DNA of 64,000 bases, from contig CM020619.1 in the NCBI GenBank assembly GCA_009829735.1, positions 7,306,375 through 7,370,374 of the forward strand, in the 5' to 3' direction. Below the pieces are notes generated by a model that worked only from the letters and a program-made list of their open reading frames with translations, searched no databases and was not told where the DNA came from. A program made the translations under genes and the position numbers. Shown here piece after piece: positions 53,518-64,000 of the stretch. The stretch is from Pyropia yezoensis (Eukaryota; Rhodophyta; Bangiophyceae; Bangiales; Bangiaceae). Each line of letters starts with the position of its first letter. The stretch's first letter is position 1.

Positions 53518-53969
53518 TGTGGCGTACGTGCAAGGGCGAAGGACGTGAGGGGCAGAGATACAGAAAGGGGAGGAGAGGTGCAGCGGGAGCTGGGGGAAGG
53601 GGGGTCGGGAGGGGTGGCTATGAGAGAAGAGGGGTAAGACCCACGCGGGGAACGGAAACGCGGGTGGGGGGACGTCAGCAAGAAAAGAAATACGGTCGTT
53701 GGGCGGCGAGGCTGCGTAGAGGGAACGACTCGGCGAGGGGCAGCCGGGAAGGGCCGCTGTCGTTCAGGCGGGGTGGCCTGCTGCTGCTGCCAAATACAGG
53801 CCTCTACAAATCATACGTCCTGTCATACGTATACGTACCTACCCCCTCGAGGCCCTCCGCCGACACCAGCAGGGGGCTCGAACCAGGCGACTCCTTCGGT
53901 TCAGGGGGTATGTATCATCCGGGGCTCCGAGGATAGGCACTCTTAAAAAAAATGTATGTTTGTGCAGAC
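53518..53969. other. Intergenic region upstream of the MYND gene
   Basis: Must hold the promoter of the minus-strand MYND gene; no TATA box is visible. A purine-rich part lies at 53530-53620. No gene is seen. Confidence 0.4.
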
Positions 53970-54576
53970 TGAGTCACGGTGATAAATTCTGAGGATCTGT
54001 GATAAAGTCTGACCTGTGGGACCCCTCTTGAAAGGCCATTGGGGAGGGCAATCTGCCTCGTTGGGCGTGCAGACGCAGATTTCCCAGGCGGCACTTCTGC
54101 ACATGGTGCTCATGATACATAGAAGCAAAAAACGGAGCGAATGATACGAGAGGAAAGAAGAGCTCATCAGCATGCCGCTCATACGACTCAAGGTCGTACT
54201 AAACGTCGTGATCGGGGCTTTACAGGCTATCGAAGAAAAAAAAACAACCGCCAATCGACCTCTCTTAGTTGGACCGGGAGCGGCAGCACTCTGGCTCTCG
54301 TTCTTCTTCTCGTCAACAGCCTATAAAGCCCCGATCACGACGCTTAATACAACCTTGAGTGGTATGGGCGGCATGCTGATGAGCTCTTCTTTCCTCTCGG
54401 ATCATTCGCTCCGTTTTTTGCTTCTATGTATCATGAGCACCATGTGCAGAAGTGCCGCCTGGGAAATCTGCGTCTGCACGCCCAACGAGGCAGATTGCCC
54501 TCCCCAATGGCCTTTCAAGAGGGGTCCCACAGGTCAGACTTTATCACAGATCCTCAGAATTTATCACCGTGACTCA
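53970..54576. mobile_element. 607-bp foldback element with 260-bp inverted arms
   Basis: Left arm 53970-54229 and right arm 54317-54576 are near-perfect inverted copies (a few mismatches, such as GATACGAGAGG against GATCCGAGAGG), with an 87-bp loop. Ends are TGAGTCACGG and CCGTGACTCA. No transposase is encoded, so it is a foldback/MITE-like element, and its transcript would form a long hairpin. It lies directly 5' of the bZIP-like gene. Confidence 0.9.
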
Positions 54577-54729
54577 CTGCTTTGTGCGGGATCGAGAAGT
54601 CCTTTGAGGTGCGGGCTTACAGTCGCGCACCACGTCAGCATCTCTGCTGGCGCTTCCACAATCCAGCCATCCTCCGTCCCACCATCTTTCTGCGTACATG
54701 CCATCTCCGTGCTCTCTGGCGGCGCCCCC

Positions 54730-56328
54730 ATGGACGGCGGGGGCATTGCAGCGGCCATTAACGCCATCGATTCCGCCCTCCGCCGCTGTGTGTCGGTCCC
54801 CATCCGGTCTGAGGCGGCCCTCGATGGGCACCCCGAGCGTGCCCTGTGCGGCGCGTCGACTACGGCCGCCACCTGGATGAGCGCCTTTTCGCCCTTTGCT
54901 TTGGCGCTGCCCCCCATCACGCCGTCGGCGGTTGTGGCTGCCCCCGGGGGGGTGCCTTCTGCAGCCCTACACGGCGTGGACCGGGCGGTGACGGTCGACC
55001 GGGTTTGGAAGATGATGCGCGCTGGGGCGCCCGGCGAGCGGGAAGGTGGCGGGGGGGACGAGACTGGCGACGCCATGGCGGGCGTGTGTCCTTTCCTTTC
55101 CTCGTCGCTTGTGCGGACGGCGCCGTTGCCTTCATCGCTTGGCGGCTGCCCTGTCCGGTCGCCCGTTGCCGCCTTCCACCCACCCACTACCCCCCCTCGT
55201 GTCGCATCGCTCGGCCCCGTTGTGGTGGCGAGCTCCCAAATGTACGTACCCACGATTGTGGACGAGTCGACCGTCGCGGGGCTCACCCTATGGGATGTGA
55301 GCGTTGACAAGGTACACCCGCCGGAAATGCGCGGTGGCGGCCCGGTCGGCGGGCACCACACCCGCTGGGGCCGGTTTGTGTACGACCTCTCGTCGGGGGT
55401 GCTGCTCACGGCGTCTTCGCATGATGGGGGCGGCAGCGTCTACTTCAACACATTTCGTGAGGGCGGGGAGGACTCTACGTGGACGTCATCTACGGTTATC
55501 TATGAGCGACCGAAAAAGGTGGGCGCGCCGCCACTTACGCTCCCGCGCATGTCGACGGTGTGGCACAAGGGGGGGGGGACGGACGCCCCGGTTCCTCCGC
55601 CTGACTCGACGCCAACGATGGTGTCGGTGGTGGCTGCGGCTGCGGCGGCCACCCCTGATGGTCGGCCGTCAGGGGCGAGGTCCCCTCTGGACGCTTTTCG
55701 GGCCGCGGTGATGGCGCAAGTCGGCACGTATGGGGTCGGCACCTTCATCGTTGCGGAGCCGCCGAATGTGGCAGCTGCCACGGACTTGGGCGTTCTGAGC
55801 CTGTCTGCCCGCGTTGAGGAATCCTCCGCCGCCGTGGTGGCTCGCCTGCAAACCGCCCTGTTGTCGTCATCTGTCGTGTCGGCATCGGCGCTGCGGGTGG
55901 GCACCGCCCGCGGGTGCAGCGGCGGCAATCGCGGTAACGGCGGCGGCGCCGTCGACGACGACGACGACGGCGGCGGCGGTGGCAGCGGCGGCAGCGGCGG
56001 CAGCGTTGGCGTCGGCGTCGGCGCGGGTGGAGACGGCGGCGCTGCTGGTGGCGCTGGCGGCGCGGGGACCCCAGCTGCCACAGCCGGGTCGGTGCATCGG
56101 CTAGTGCGGCGGCCTAAAGAGCGCATCCGCCTCGACGATGTGGCCGACGAGGCCACCCGCCGGCGGGTGGTGCGCAACCGGGAGAGTGCGCGGCGGAGCA
56201 ACGAGCGGCGGCGGCTGGCGCGTCTGGCAGCCCGTGCCAGCGGTGCGGCATCCGCCGCTGCCGCCACCACCCCCGCACTTGTGGGGGGAGCACCCGCAGA
56301 CGCGGGGGCGTCTGGGGGTGACGGCTGA
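54730..56328 (+). CDS. bZIP-like protein with basic region but no clear zipper
   Basis: 532 residues from the ATG at 54730. The frame is open further upstream to an ATG at 54172 inside the foldback element; I prefer the first ATG after the element. The middle (about residues 155-290) is a non-repetitive region with conserved-looking Trp and Tyr residues (SQMYVPTIVDESTVAGLTLW, GRFVYDLSSGVLL), not recognised. An Asp/Gly-rich run follows. Near residue 483 comes VVRNRESARRSNERRR, close to the bZIP basic consensus, with Asn where Arg usually follows the Ser. Leucine heptads are not evident afterwards; the tail is Ala-rich. DNA binding is plausible, dimerisation through a zipper doubtful. Confidence 0.6.
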   Translation: MDGGGIAAAINAIDSALRRCVSVPIRSEAALDGHPERALCGASTTAATWMSAFSPFALALPPITPSAVVAAPGGVPSAALHGVDRAVTVDRVWKMMRAGAPGEREGGGGDETGDAMAGVCPFLSSSLVRTAPLPSSLGGCPVRSPVAAFHPPTTPPRVASLGPVVVASSQMYVPTIVDESTVAGLTLWDVSVDKVHPPEMRGGGPVGGHHTRWGRFVYDLSSGVLLTASSHDGGGSVYFNTFREGGEDSTWTSSTVIYERPKKVGAPPLTLPRMSTVWHKGGGTDAPVPPPDSTPTMVSVVAAAAAATPDGRPSGARSPLDAFRAAVMAQVGTYGVGTFIVAEPPNVAAATDLGVLSLSARVEESSAAVVARLQTALLSSSVVSASALRVGTARGCSGGNRGNGGGAVDDDDDGGGGGSGGSGGSVGVGVGAGGDGGAAGGAGGAGTPAATAGSVHRLVRRPKERIRLDDVADEATRRRVVRNRESARRSNERRRLARLAARASGAASAAAATTPALVGGAPADAGASGGDG

Positions 56329-57560
56329 CCGTGCAGGGCCAAAACAGAGGGGGGTGGGGGCGAGACTCCCTTCCGCGCCCCTTGTCCCATCCTGGGGAGG
56401 GGGGCGGGTGAGAGTGTTGCGCCAAGCTCGGGACTGGTGCGTGCGTGAGTGGGGTGCTGGGGCATGAGCGGGATGCTGTGGTACGTGCGGGGTGCTGATG
56501 CATGTACGGGATGCTGGGGCATGAGCAGCTGCTCAGGCTCTGCAGGGCCTGGGTCAATAGATCGACCTGCTGCAAGGGAGGGCGCCTTCTTGGAGAGGGA
56601 GGGGCGGCTGACACGCCGGTAACCGCCGCTGATGGCGAGTTGTGTGATCGAGCTGGAGGGAGAGGGGGTGCGGAAGACGGACGTCCGCCCGTCGTCTGGC
56701 CGACGGCGACACCAGACGGCCGTGACGGGAGCCCCGGTGGGCCCCCCGCGCCACCGCCCCATCCCATCCGGCCGGCCGTCCCCAAGGGGCTAGCAGCGGC
56801 CACGACGGCGGAGGCGCCTGCTGCCGGCCGCCGCGGCTGTTTGCCGCTTCCGCGAATGTCCCCCGCGACGGGCGGTGGGCAAGGGCAAGGGACCTGTGTA
56901 GTAGGGGGGGAGGGCGCAGCGTCGCCCCCTTTTCCGCTCCGCCCCCCCTCTTTTCCGGCGGGGCGGCCGACGCTCGCCACCGCCGCCCGCACCACGTGCC
57001 GCGCCGTAGCGGAGGCAGCGGCGCCGGCGGCGGAGGTGTTTGCAGGGGCCGCGGCAACAGCTAGCGGCGACTATGAAGGCGACAGTGGCGACGGTGGCGG
57101 CGGCCAAGAGGGGCGCGCGCACCATTACGTGCGGCGACATACGGTACACACATAGAGTACGTCCCAACAGCACGCAACCCCCTTTTTTGTGGCGCACCGA
57201 AAAAGAAACGTGCGAACACGGGCGGGACGCCGCGGCCGGCCGGGGCACCGCCCCGCACCAGCGCTGGCCCCGCGCGGCGAGGGGGGAGGCGCCGACGAGC
57301 GTCCTCTCCCCCCCCCCCCGCCCCACCACACTTAACATCGCCATTACCCCCCCCCCCTCCCGGCAGTACTCTACCCCGCAGTACTACACCGTCGCCCCCA
57401 TCCCAACCGACCAGCGGTCGCTCCCACCCACCGCCCCCTCCCCCACCCCTCCACCAACGGCGGGAACACCCTCCCCACCTCCCCGCGCCACCCCCCCCCC
57501 CCACCCCCCAAACTCCATCATACCCCAATCGGCCGCCGACCGGCTGGCCAGCAGTCATGC
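56329..57560. other. Intergenic stretch between convergent genes
   Basis: Lies between the 3' ends of the bZIP-like (+) and membrane protein (-) genes. At 56400-56530 the words GGGGTGCTGGGGCATG and GGGATGCTGG recur, a small degenerate repeat. No gene is supported. Confidence 0.4.
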
Positions 57561-58865
57561 TCACGCGGGATTCCCCCCCCCCGGCCCGTCCTCGTCTGCG
57601 TCCCGGCTGGCGGCGACAACAAAGTAGGGGCCGATAAAGGTGGCCACCAGCGTCAGCCCCGCGTGGACGGCGGCGGCATACGCAAGGCGCCCCTGCCCGA
57701 CGCCCATCCCCGCCGGCCCCACCGCTGCAATCTGCACCAAACTAAAGTTGAGCAGCAGCACCACCCACACCAGCGGCGTCGCGTGGACGTGCAACGACAC
57801 CACACCGCGGGCGGGGCGGCCCGTCCCCGCCGCAGCGACCGCGGCGGCCAGCCCCAACAGGCCGTGCGCGACCATCACCCCGCCCGTCACGATGGTCTGG
57901 ATGGGGAATACTCCCACATGGGGGGGGAAGTCGAAGAAGAAGGGGGCCGCCAGGCGGCCGCCGCCAACGGCAATGGTCAGCACAATGCCCGCCGCGAGCG
58001 TGCCGCCCCCGCCGAGTGCCATGAGCGCCGACCAAAAGACCGCCCGCAGCCGGTTGTAGCCGAGGCCGACGGTGAGGAGCGCCGGCGGCGCCTCCACCGC
58101 CTGCTGCGCCTGAAAGGCCAGCAGCCGCAGGCCAAACACAAACTGCCCGCCCTGCAGCGCCGCGCAAAACGCCGACGACGTGACAATCCCCGTCGCGATG
58201 AGGCCGTGCGTGCGTGCGACGGAGACGACCTCCCCCACGCCCAGCACGGTCGGCTCGTCCAGCCGCCAACGGTACGCGGGCATCAGAAACACCCACACAA
58301 TGTAGGTGAACCAGCTGAGCGGCACGTGGAGGACGAGGAACACGAGCGTCGGCACCACCCCGCCACTCGCAAACGCCAGCTCCACCACCGCCACCATCAG
58401 GCCGCACACGCCAAAGACCACCTCAAAGAGGGCGCCCAGGAAGGGCAGCAGCGGCGGCACCACCGTCGATGGCCGGTTGTTTGGGAGGAGCTCCCGCGTC
58501 GCGTCGGAAGTCACAAACCGGACGAGGCCCTCGACGACGACCGCGGCAGACCACAGCGCCAGCAGGCCCGCCGCCTCGGTCCGCCGCCGCGACACCTCCG
58601 CCGCGTACACCGAGCCCGTGGTGTAGCGGGACCAGACGCTGGTGCGCTTCTTGGACGGCGCCGACCGGGAACCGCTGCTGCTGCTGGCATCGTCGGCGGC
58701 CGTGGGGGTGGGGATGTAAGCCGCCACGGGTACGGGCGCGGGCGCCGGCGCGGGAGCGGGCACGGGTGCCGGCACGGTCGGCGGGGGGGGGGGGGGGGGG
58801 GGGGGGGCCTCCCCGGGAGCCGCCGGGACCGTCGGGGGAGGGGCGGACGGCGCCACCTCTGCCAT
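57561..58865 (-). CDS. Multi-pass membrane protein, family unknown
   Basis: 434 residues from the ATG at 58865; the frame is open upstream to 59189 without an ATG. The first 75 residues are Pro/Ala-rich, coded over a G25 tract on the plus strand (58783-58807), so their length may vary. About eight hydrophobic spans follow, near 99-118, 137-165, 171-197, 221-245, 275-300, 318-347, 358-385 and 393-419. The N-terminal region has a basic cluster (SKKRTSVWSR) before the first span. I see no transporter or enzyme signature. Confidence 0.75.
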   Translation of the reverse strand: MAEVAPSAPPPTVPAAPGEAPPPPPPPPPTVPAPVPAPAPAPAPVPVAAYIPTPTAADDASSSSGSRSAPSKKRTSVWSRYTTGSVYAAEVSRRRTEAAGLLALWSAAVVVEGLVRFVTSDATRELLPNNRPSTVVPPLLPFLGALFEVVFGVCGLMVAVVELAFASGGVVPTLVFLVLHVPLSWFTYIVWVFLMPAYRWRLDEPTVLGVGEVVSVARTHGLIATGIVTSSAFCAALQGGQFVFGLRLLAFQAQQAVEAPPALLTVGLGYNRLRAVFWSALMALGGGGTLAAGIVLTIAVGGGRLAAPFFFDFPPHVGVFPIQTIVTGGVMVAHGLLGLAAAVAAAGTGRPARGVVSLHVHATPLVWVVLLLNFSLVQIAAVGPAGMGVGQGRLAYAAAVHAGLTLVATFIGPYFVVAASRDADEDGPGGGNPA

Positions 58866-61707
58866 CGTCGGCCGCTGCAGGAACACGGACCCGCAGGGCC
58901 AAAGGGGAACCGGCAGAGCGCTGAGGGAGACGGCAGACGAGCCGGCAGCGGAGTAGCTCGGTGGGCGGCGCGCGGCGCGCGCACCGCGACAAAGAGGCGC
59001 ACGACCAAGCCGAGGCGGGGTGGCACCCAAGCGCCGCACGCGCGTCGAGGTGGCGACGCAGGCGCGTAACGGTGGGCGGGGAAGAGCCGTCGAGGACGGT
59101 CCCGGCGGGGTGGCACACGCGGCGTGCGGTCCAACACACGCGCGGGGGGGGTGCGAACGCCACGACGCCCCGCCGCGGCGAACGTTCACCCACCCTCTTC
59201 CTTTTTAAGTGCGCCGCTGGAGCGGCAAGGTCTGCGGGAGGTACGTCTGCGGATTCAAGCGCCACCGGCAGAGGGGTGTGGAGGCTACGGGGCTGCCGCG
59301 GTGCTCACACCCCCGCGTGCTGCCCTACATACAGATCCCCCCTGTCCTCCTGTGGGGGGCCGGCCGCCGATGGGCAGTGGGGGCGGCCTCGGGCGGCGGC
59401 GGCCTCAGGCGGCCCCCCCCACCGACAACCCGCGCTAAGTGGGCGGAGCACACCTCCGACTGGGCTCTGTGGGCACCCCCCAAGCGTGCACTACGTATGT
59501 ATAGCGCGGCCAGTCGTCTGCTCTGTGCCCGCGGACAGGAGCTGGACACCGAAAACACAAACAAAAAGAGAACGGCGGCGGGCGTCGCGGAGCGGAGGCC
59601 ACACCAATGTCGTGTTGGAGGGCCTCCAGGGCGGGCAAGTGCAACCTGCTCGACTGCGTCCTGCGATTCAACCCTGCCCTCCAACGCCTTCTTGAAGGTC
59701 GTCTTGAAGAGCTCACAGGCTCGCGACCAACCAACGGCTGTGACACCCTGGGGGTGCAAAACGAGCACGCTAGCGGAGCGCTGGAGGGGGTTGTGCAGGG
59801 AGACAGGCGCCAGATCAACCGCGCGAGCGCCTACACCCAGGGGTTCCCCCCGTCCCCGCCCGGGGGTGGCTGTCCAACACCAGCCGCAACGGTCGATTGG
59901 AGGCGGGCGGCTGTGGGATCTCCTTCCGGAGCGCGCCGGTTCCAACACCCAGCCGACGAGGCGCGAGTCGCAGCGGACGGCAGCTGGGGAGGGCGTGGGA
60001 CGGGGGGCCGGGAGGGAGGCGAGGCGGGGTGCATGCCGCCTTGATGATCAAGGATGATGCGGTGCGGGCGTTGGCTGGCGGGCCTCCCCGCGTTTTTTTT
60101 TTGTCCGCCTTCCTGCGCCCACGGCGAGCCAGCGCCCGCTACGATTGCATTTTTGTGTTGGTTGGCCTCTGCTGCTCTCTTCCTGATGTGAACGGAAAGA
60201 GGGAGAGAGCCTCTCTGAGAGGGGGGAGAGCGCGCCATGCAGCTGGCACCGTCCCCGCCGCCTCGCGCGTCCCCTTCCCATATGCTTCATCTATGATAGG
60301 GAGGCGAGCGCCGTGTGGACGCCCGACCTGCCCGCCGGTCACGCAAATCTGCAGCCCCCGCCCCCCCTCGCTGCCTCCCCTGTGCATGACGCACAAACCC
60401 ATGGATCAAGACAGCCCCCAGCCGCGTGGCGGCGGCTAGCTAGCGCCACCTCCACTCTCCTGCGACCGTTTCGTCCAGACCACCTCGGAGATTTGTGTTC
60501 CTTGTGCGGACAGGACAGAATCTTGTGTGCGTACAGTAATTCTGCCCCGCGCTGCAACTGCCCCAGTCGAGGGAGGTTGTTCGCAGACCCCGCTGGGACC
60601 CTGCAGGCAAGGGCGCCTTTGCCATACCGCCCCAGCGCGTCGCCCGTTCGAGCTCCCTGGTGTTTGCAAACAGTGGCGAACGAGGCGGGGAGGGGGCGTG
60701 CCACGCCTCGTGGAGCTCCTCCGCTGGCAACAGGCCTGAGAGAGCAAGATGCCCTGTGGCATTTGTCGTTGACGACCTCAGCGCCACGCACCGTCCTCAG
60801 GGCTACACACAAATATACTGTCTGAATTTTTACTGCTCTCGGTCCGAATCTGTTGTTTTGTATTTTTGAAACAAGTTAAATACTGTGGTTAGAGGGATTT
60901 CTTCCTATGAATTTATCAGGGGCGGGACCGCCATCCTTGTCAGCCCAGCTCCCTCCACCCGTCGTCTGCGCCGCGTTGCCGACACTCGCGGGCTTGGCGG
61001 TGCGTCGTCGGGGCACGCTCCCTTGGCCGGGGTGGCGCCCCCGCTTCAACCCCGCCACCGACAGCCGCGCCGGCGCGGCTGGCGCGACAGCCGCTGCTTC
61101 CGGTGTGGCCCCGACGGCCCGCACGCCCGTCGGCCGCCCTGGGCACCCCGCGGCGGCGGCGGCGGTGGCGGCCACGCCTCCCGCGGCCGCCGGCGGCGGT
61201 GGCGGCAGCGGCAACCGCGGCCGCCGGCGGCGGTGGCGGCAGCGGCAACCGCAGCGGTCACACGCGGTCGCTGGGGGCTTTTTTCGCGCTCCTGCCGGGG
61301 GGGGGGGGAAGGGGGCTCACCCTCACCCCCCACCCCCCCTCCCTGGAGCAGCACCTGTGGTCGACGGCGCTGCTGGTGAGCATGGCGGGCGCGTAGAGGG
61401 GATACACCCCCCCCCCTGCGCTCCCCCCATCTGCGTCGCGCTCGCCGCCCATGTCGGTCAACGACAGGGGGGTTGACAGGCCACGGCGGTGCGGGTGCCG
61501 CCGGCGGTGCGGGGTGCGCACAACGACGCAGCAGCGCCCCGCTGTGTCCCCGCCTCGCCGCCCACGACCCGGCCAGAGTCCCCCCCTGCCCGAGCCGATC
61601 CCCGACTTCCGCCCCCCCCGCTGTCGACCTCCTGCTCCCCTCTGTGCGCTGACGCTCCCGTCTCCCCCACTCGTCACCCCCCCCCTCCCCCCCGCCGGTG
61701 CTCGATC
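58866..61707. other. Divergent intergenic region, one short doubtful ORF
   Basis: Between the membrane protein (-) and the glycosyltransferase (+), so it holds both promoters. An ATG ORF at 59607-60044 (+, 145 residues) begins CNLLDCVLRFNPALQRLLEGRLEEL, which looks coding, but the rest is composition-driven. A TATGTATAGCG sequence near 59496 is a weak TATA candidate for it. The AT-rich spot at 60850-60890 is the only one near the next gene. Confidence 0.35.
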
Positions 61708-62181
61708 ATGGCGTCTCCGCCAGGGGCTTTGGTGGACGTCCCCCTCCCCCCCCCCCTTCAGCCCCCTGCTCTGCCCCCCTCCCCCCCCGCCGCCGACCGC
61801 ATTCCCGCGGCGGTCGCCGGCGGGCGTCCACGGGCTGCCTTGTCCGCCGTTGCCTCGCCCTCATGGCGGGGTGTCAAGGGCGCCGCCGGCGGTGCGGCCA
61901 CCACCGCCGCACGGGTGGCGCTCGCCGCCGTGGCGGCCGGCTGGCTGCTGTGGCTGTCGGCTTCGGCGCCGGGGGGGGCGGGGGGCGGGGGGGGGGGGAC
62001 CCCGCCGTTCAACCCGCTCGCCGCGTCGGCGCCCGCCGCAGCGACGGTGGCGCCACCGCCTCTGGCGGCGGCGGCGGCGGCGGCGCCCGTGTCCCCGCCG
62101 CTGGTGTGGTCACTGGGGCGGGGCGGCGGCCGCCCCGTGGCGGTGCTGTCGGCAGCCCACCCCACCGCGTGTGGGCCTGGC

Positions 62182-62231
<50 letters not shown>

Positions 62232-63840
62232 GGCGGACGACGGGTCAGGGGTGCGGGCAGCGGCGACGGCGGCAGCGGCGGCGGGCGCCGTGGACGTGGC
62301 CTACGGAGCAGGTGGGCCCGACGTGGACGCACCGCTGGGGGTGGTGCTGCGGTTCCCCCCCCCCCCCCCCCGGTCGGGGGCGGTGCAGACGGGACGGCGC
62401 GCCCTCCCGGCGGCGTGGCCGACTACCCCGACGACGGGACGGGTCTGCCGCCGCCGCCGGCGGGTGCCCACGCGGCCGACGTGGCAGCAGGGCGCTGCGT
62501 GTGGGGGGCGTGCGCCGCCAGTGGCGGCGGCCCCGTCGGTGACACCCGCGGCGGCGGCGGCGGCGGCGACGGCGGCGGCAGTGTGGGGACGTGTGGCCCT
62601 CTGGCAGCGACCACCCCCCCCATGGGCGTGGCGTACGCGGCGCACGCAGACGAGCGGTTGGCGGCCGACGGCTACCGCACGCTCTTTATCAACGGGTCCG
62701 AGCCCCTGCCAGCCGGGGTGGCGGTGGTGCGCCTCCGCGGCAGCAGCGGCGGCAGCGGCAGCGGCGGCGGAGGCAGCATTATCGGCGTGAACGGTGGCAA
62801 CAGCGGCGGCGAGCGCAGTGGTGGCGGCGGCGGCGGTGGCGGCGACGGCGGCCACCGCGGGTGGACGGTGGGGAAGCCCACCTGCGGGGGCCCGACGCCC
62901 CATCTGGTGGTCATTGACGATGCGTACGTGGGGGCGGACGGGGAGGTGGCGGCGGCCGACGGCCGCGTCACCGCCGCGGTGGCCGGCGGGTGCTGCACCC
63001 AAGACTGGAGACGCCTGGCGGGCCGCCCCCTGCCGGGGGGGGGGACCGTCGCGCTCGGCACGGTGTTTGTGGTGGCCCAGCCACACGGATCCACCTACTA
63101 CCACGTGCTCAATTCGGTAAGGACGGGGGGCGAGCGAGTGTGGGAGGGGGGGGGGGGGGGGGAGGAGGAGGAGGAGGAGGGGGGGGGGGTGAGGGGGGAG
63201 GAGAGGGGGAGGAGGCGGCGGCGCAGTCGGAACGTCGGGAGTGGTGGGGGGATGGACGGCAGCGCGGGTGGCCGCGTCCACCGCCTTTGCAGGTGGGGGG
63301 CAGCGGCGGCTGCCGCAGCGGGGTGGCCAGGACAGGCGGCAGCGTCGCGGCAGCCGTGGCCGTGTTGCGGCCGCACCCGTCGCGGCAGCCAGTCGATGCG
63401 GAGGACTGACGGCGTACCGGATGCTCATTTCGTCCTCCCCAACCCCCCTCATTCCCCCCCCCCCCCCCCCCCACCGCCTTCCTTGCACCCTTTCCGACGC
63501 CCATCTGCCCCCCTGTGCACGTGTGTGTGTGTATATGGACGTCCACCCCCCTCCATTCCCCCCCCCCCAGGTACTCCCCCGGCTGCTGCCCTTCCTCCCC
63601 TACCTCCGCGCCCACCCCCGCATCCTCATTGGCATTGCCGACAGCGCGGCCGCGCGGGAGGCGCTGGCCCTCCTCCGCCTCCCCCCCCACCGGGTGCTGC
63701 CGCTGCCGGCCGGGTCATGGAGCCACGCGCGGCGGCTGCTGCTGCCGCCCCCCGCCGAGGGCAACGGCGCCTCCTTCCACGGCTGCTACACCCACCGCGC
63801 CGCGGCGGTGCTGGCCGCGTACGTGCCTCGGTCGGGGGGG

Positions 63841-63872
<32 letters not shown>

Positions 63873-64000
63873 CGCCGACGCGGCCGCCGACGCGTGGATG
63901 GACGCGGCGGTGCCCGCGGCGGCAGCGGCAGCGGCGGCGCTGCCGCCCCTGCGCCCGCCGCCGCCGCCGGCGGCGCCGCCACCCCCTCCGCCGCCGCCGC
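61708..64000 (+). CDS. GT61-like glycosyltransferase, partial, with apparent frameshift
   Basis: Starts at the ATG at 61708. A Pro/Ala-rich cytosolic part is followed by a signal anchor at residues about 66-86 (RVALAAVAAGWLLWLSAS), fitting a type II Golgi protein. The frame changes at a run of 17 C (62355-62371): before it codons are in one frame, after it in the -1 frame, as if one base were missing or two were extra. The later frame has LVVIDDAYVGADGE and GSTYYHVLNS, then an intron (63117-63570), then VLPRLLPFLPYLRAHPRILIGI. The YYH...VLPRL block is typical of GT61 (DUF563-type) enzymes, which transfer sugars such as xylose or GlcNAc onto glycans or proteins. The C-terminal part is outside the window. 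Confidence 0.65.
62355..62371 (+). repeat. C17 tract at the GT61 frameshift
   Basis: Seventeen C in a row inside the coding region; the reading frame differs on the two sides, so its length is probably miscalled or polymorphic. Confidence 0.7.
63117..63570 (+). other. Intron of the GT61-like gene
   Basis: 454 bp, donor GTAAGG, acceptor CCCCCCAG after a long pyrimidine stretch. Phase 0 on both sides, joining YYHVLNS to VLPRLL. It contains G16 (63147-63162), GAGGAG repeats and C19 (63454-63472). Confidence 0.8.

Noticed and set aside
53840..53920. tRNA-like GGTTCGAGCCCCC on the minus strand
   Set aside because: The five-base T stem does not pair, and no acceptor or anticodon stem fits around it.

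Overview
The window looks like GC-rich nuclear DNA of a eukaryote, not a prokaryote. It has spliceosomal GT-AG introns, a TATA box, a chromovirus-type LTR retrotransposon, a Helitron, TA-flanked MITEs, and genes for a SET protein, a MYND/MSS51-like protein, a GT61-like glycosyltransferase and a protein kinase. Host genes are intron-poor and rich in Ala, Gly and Pro, with long G or C tracts. This would fit a bangiophyte red alga (Porphyra/Pyropia type), but that is inference; another GC-rich alga or protist is possible.

Layout. 1-7640: a Ty3/gypsy chromovirus, entered inside gag, with an intact pol and a long tail-to-tail antisense ORF; the stretch is studded with small stem-loops. 7655-11643: an 89-bp tandem array that runs straight into a SET-domain gene (11778-12599). 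12600-17600: repeats and unexplained GC-rich DNA with one TA-flanked MITE. 17602-21117: a large low-complexity protein ending in a Myb/SANT-like domain. 21373-21697: a cluster of the same MITE. 23846-25354 (+) NAD kinase and 26215-28254 (-) protein kinase converge. 31481-36726: an AT-richer Helitron with Rep and Pif1-like helicase parts, broken by one frameshift. 37525-39009: an unrecognised gene with a TATA box, one intron and an in-frame TGA.

The 500-N gap at 40887-41386 is followed by a near copy of 33684-40886 (offset 7703 bp), carrying the same Helitron frameshift and the same TGA but different repeat numbers. This is best explained as unmerged haplotypes or overlapping contigs, less likely as a true tandem duplication. 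From about 48960 the sequence is unique again. Then come a MYND/MSS51-like gene (52261-53517, -), a 607-bp foldback element just upstream of a bZIP-like gene (54730-56328, +), a multi-pass membrane protein (57561-58865, -) and a GT61-like glycosyltransferase gene that leaves the window (61708->64000, +).

The host genes do not form an operon or an obvious pathway. The strongest unexplained signal is the set of small symmetric hairpins with a central AAGTT/AACTT loop, confined to the retroelement region and found in all reading frames, on coding, antisense and spacer DNA.
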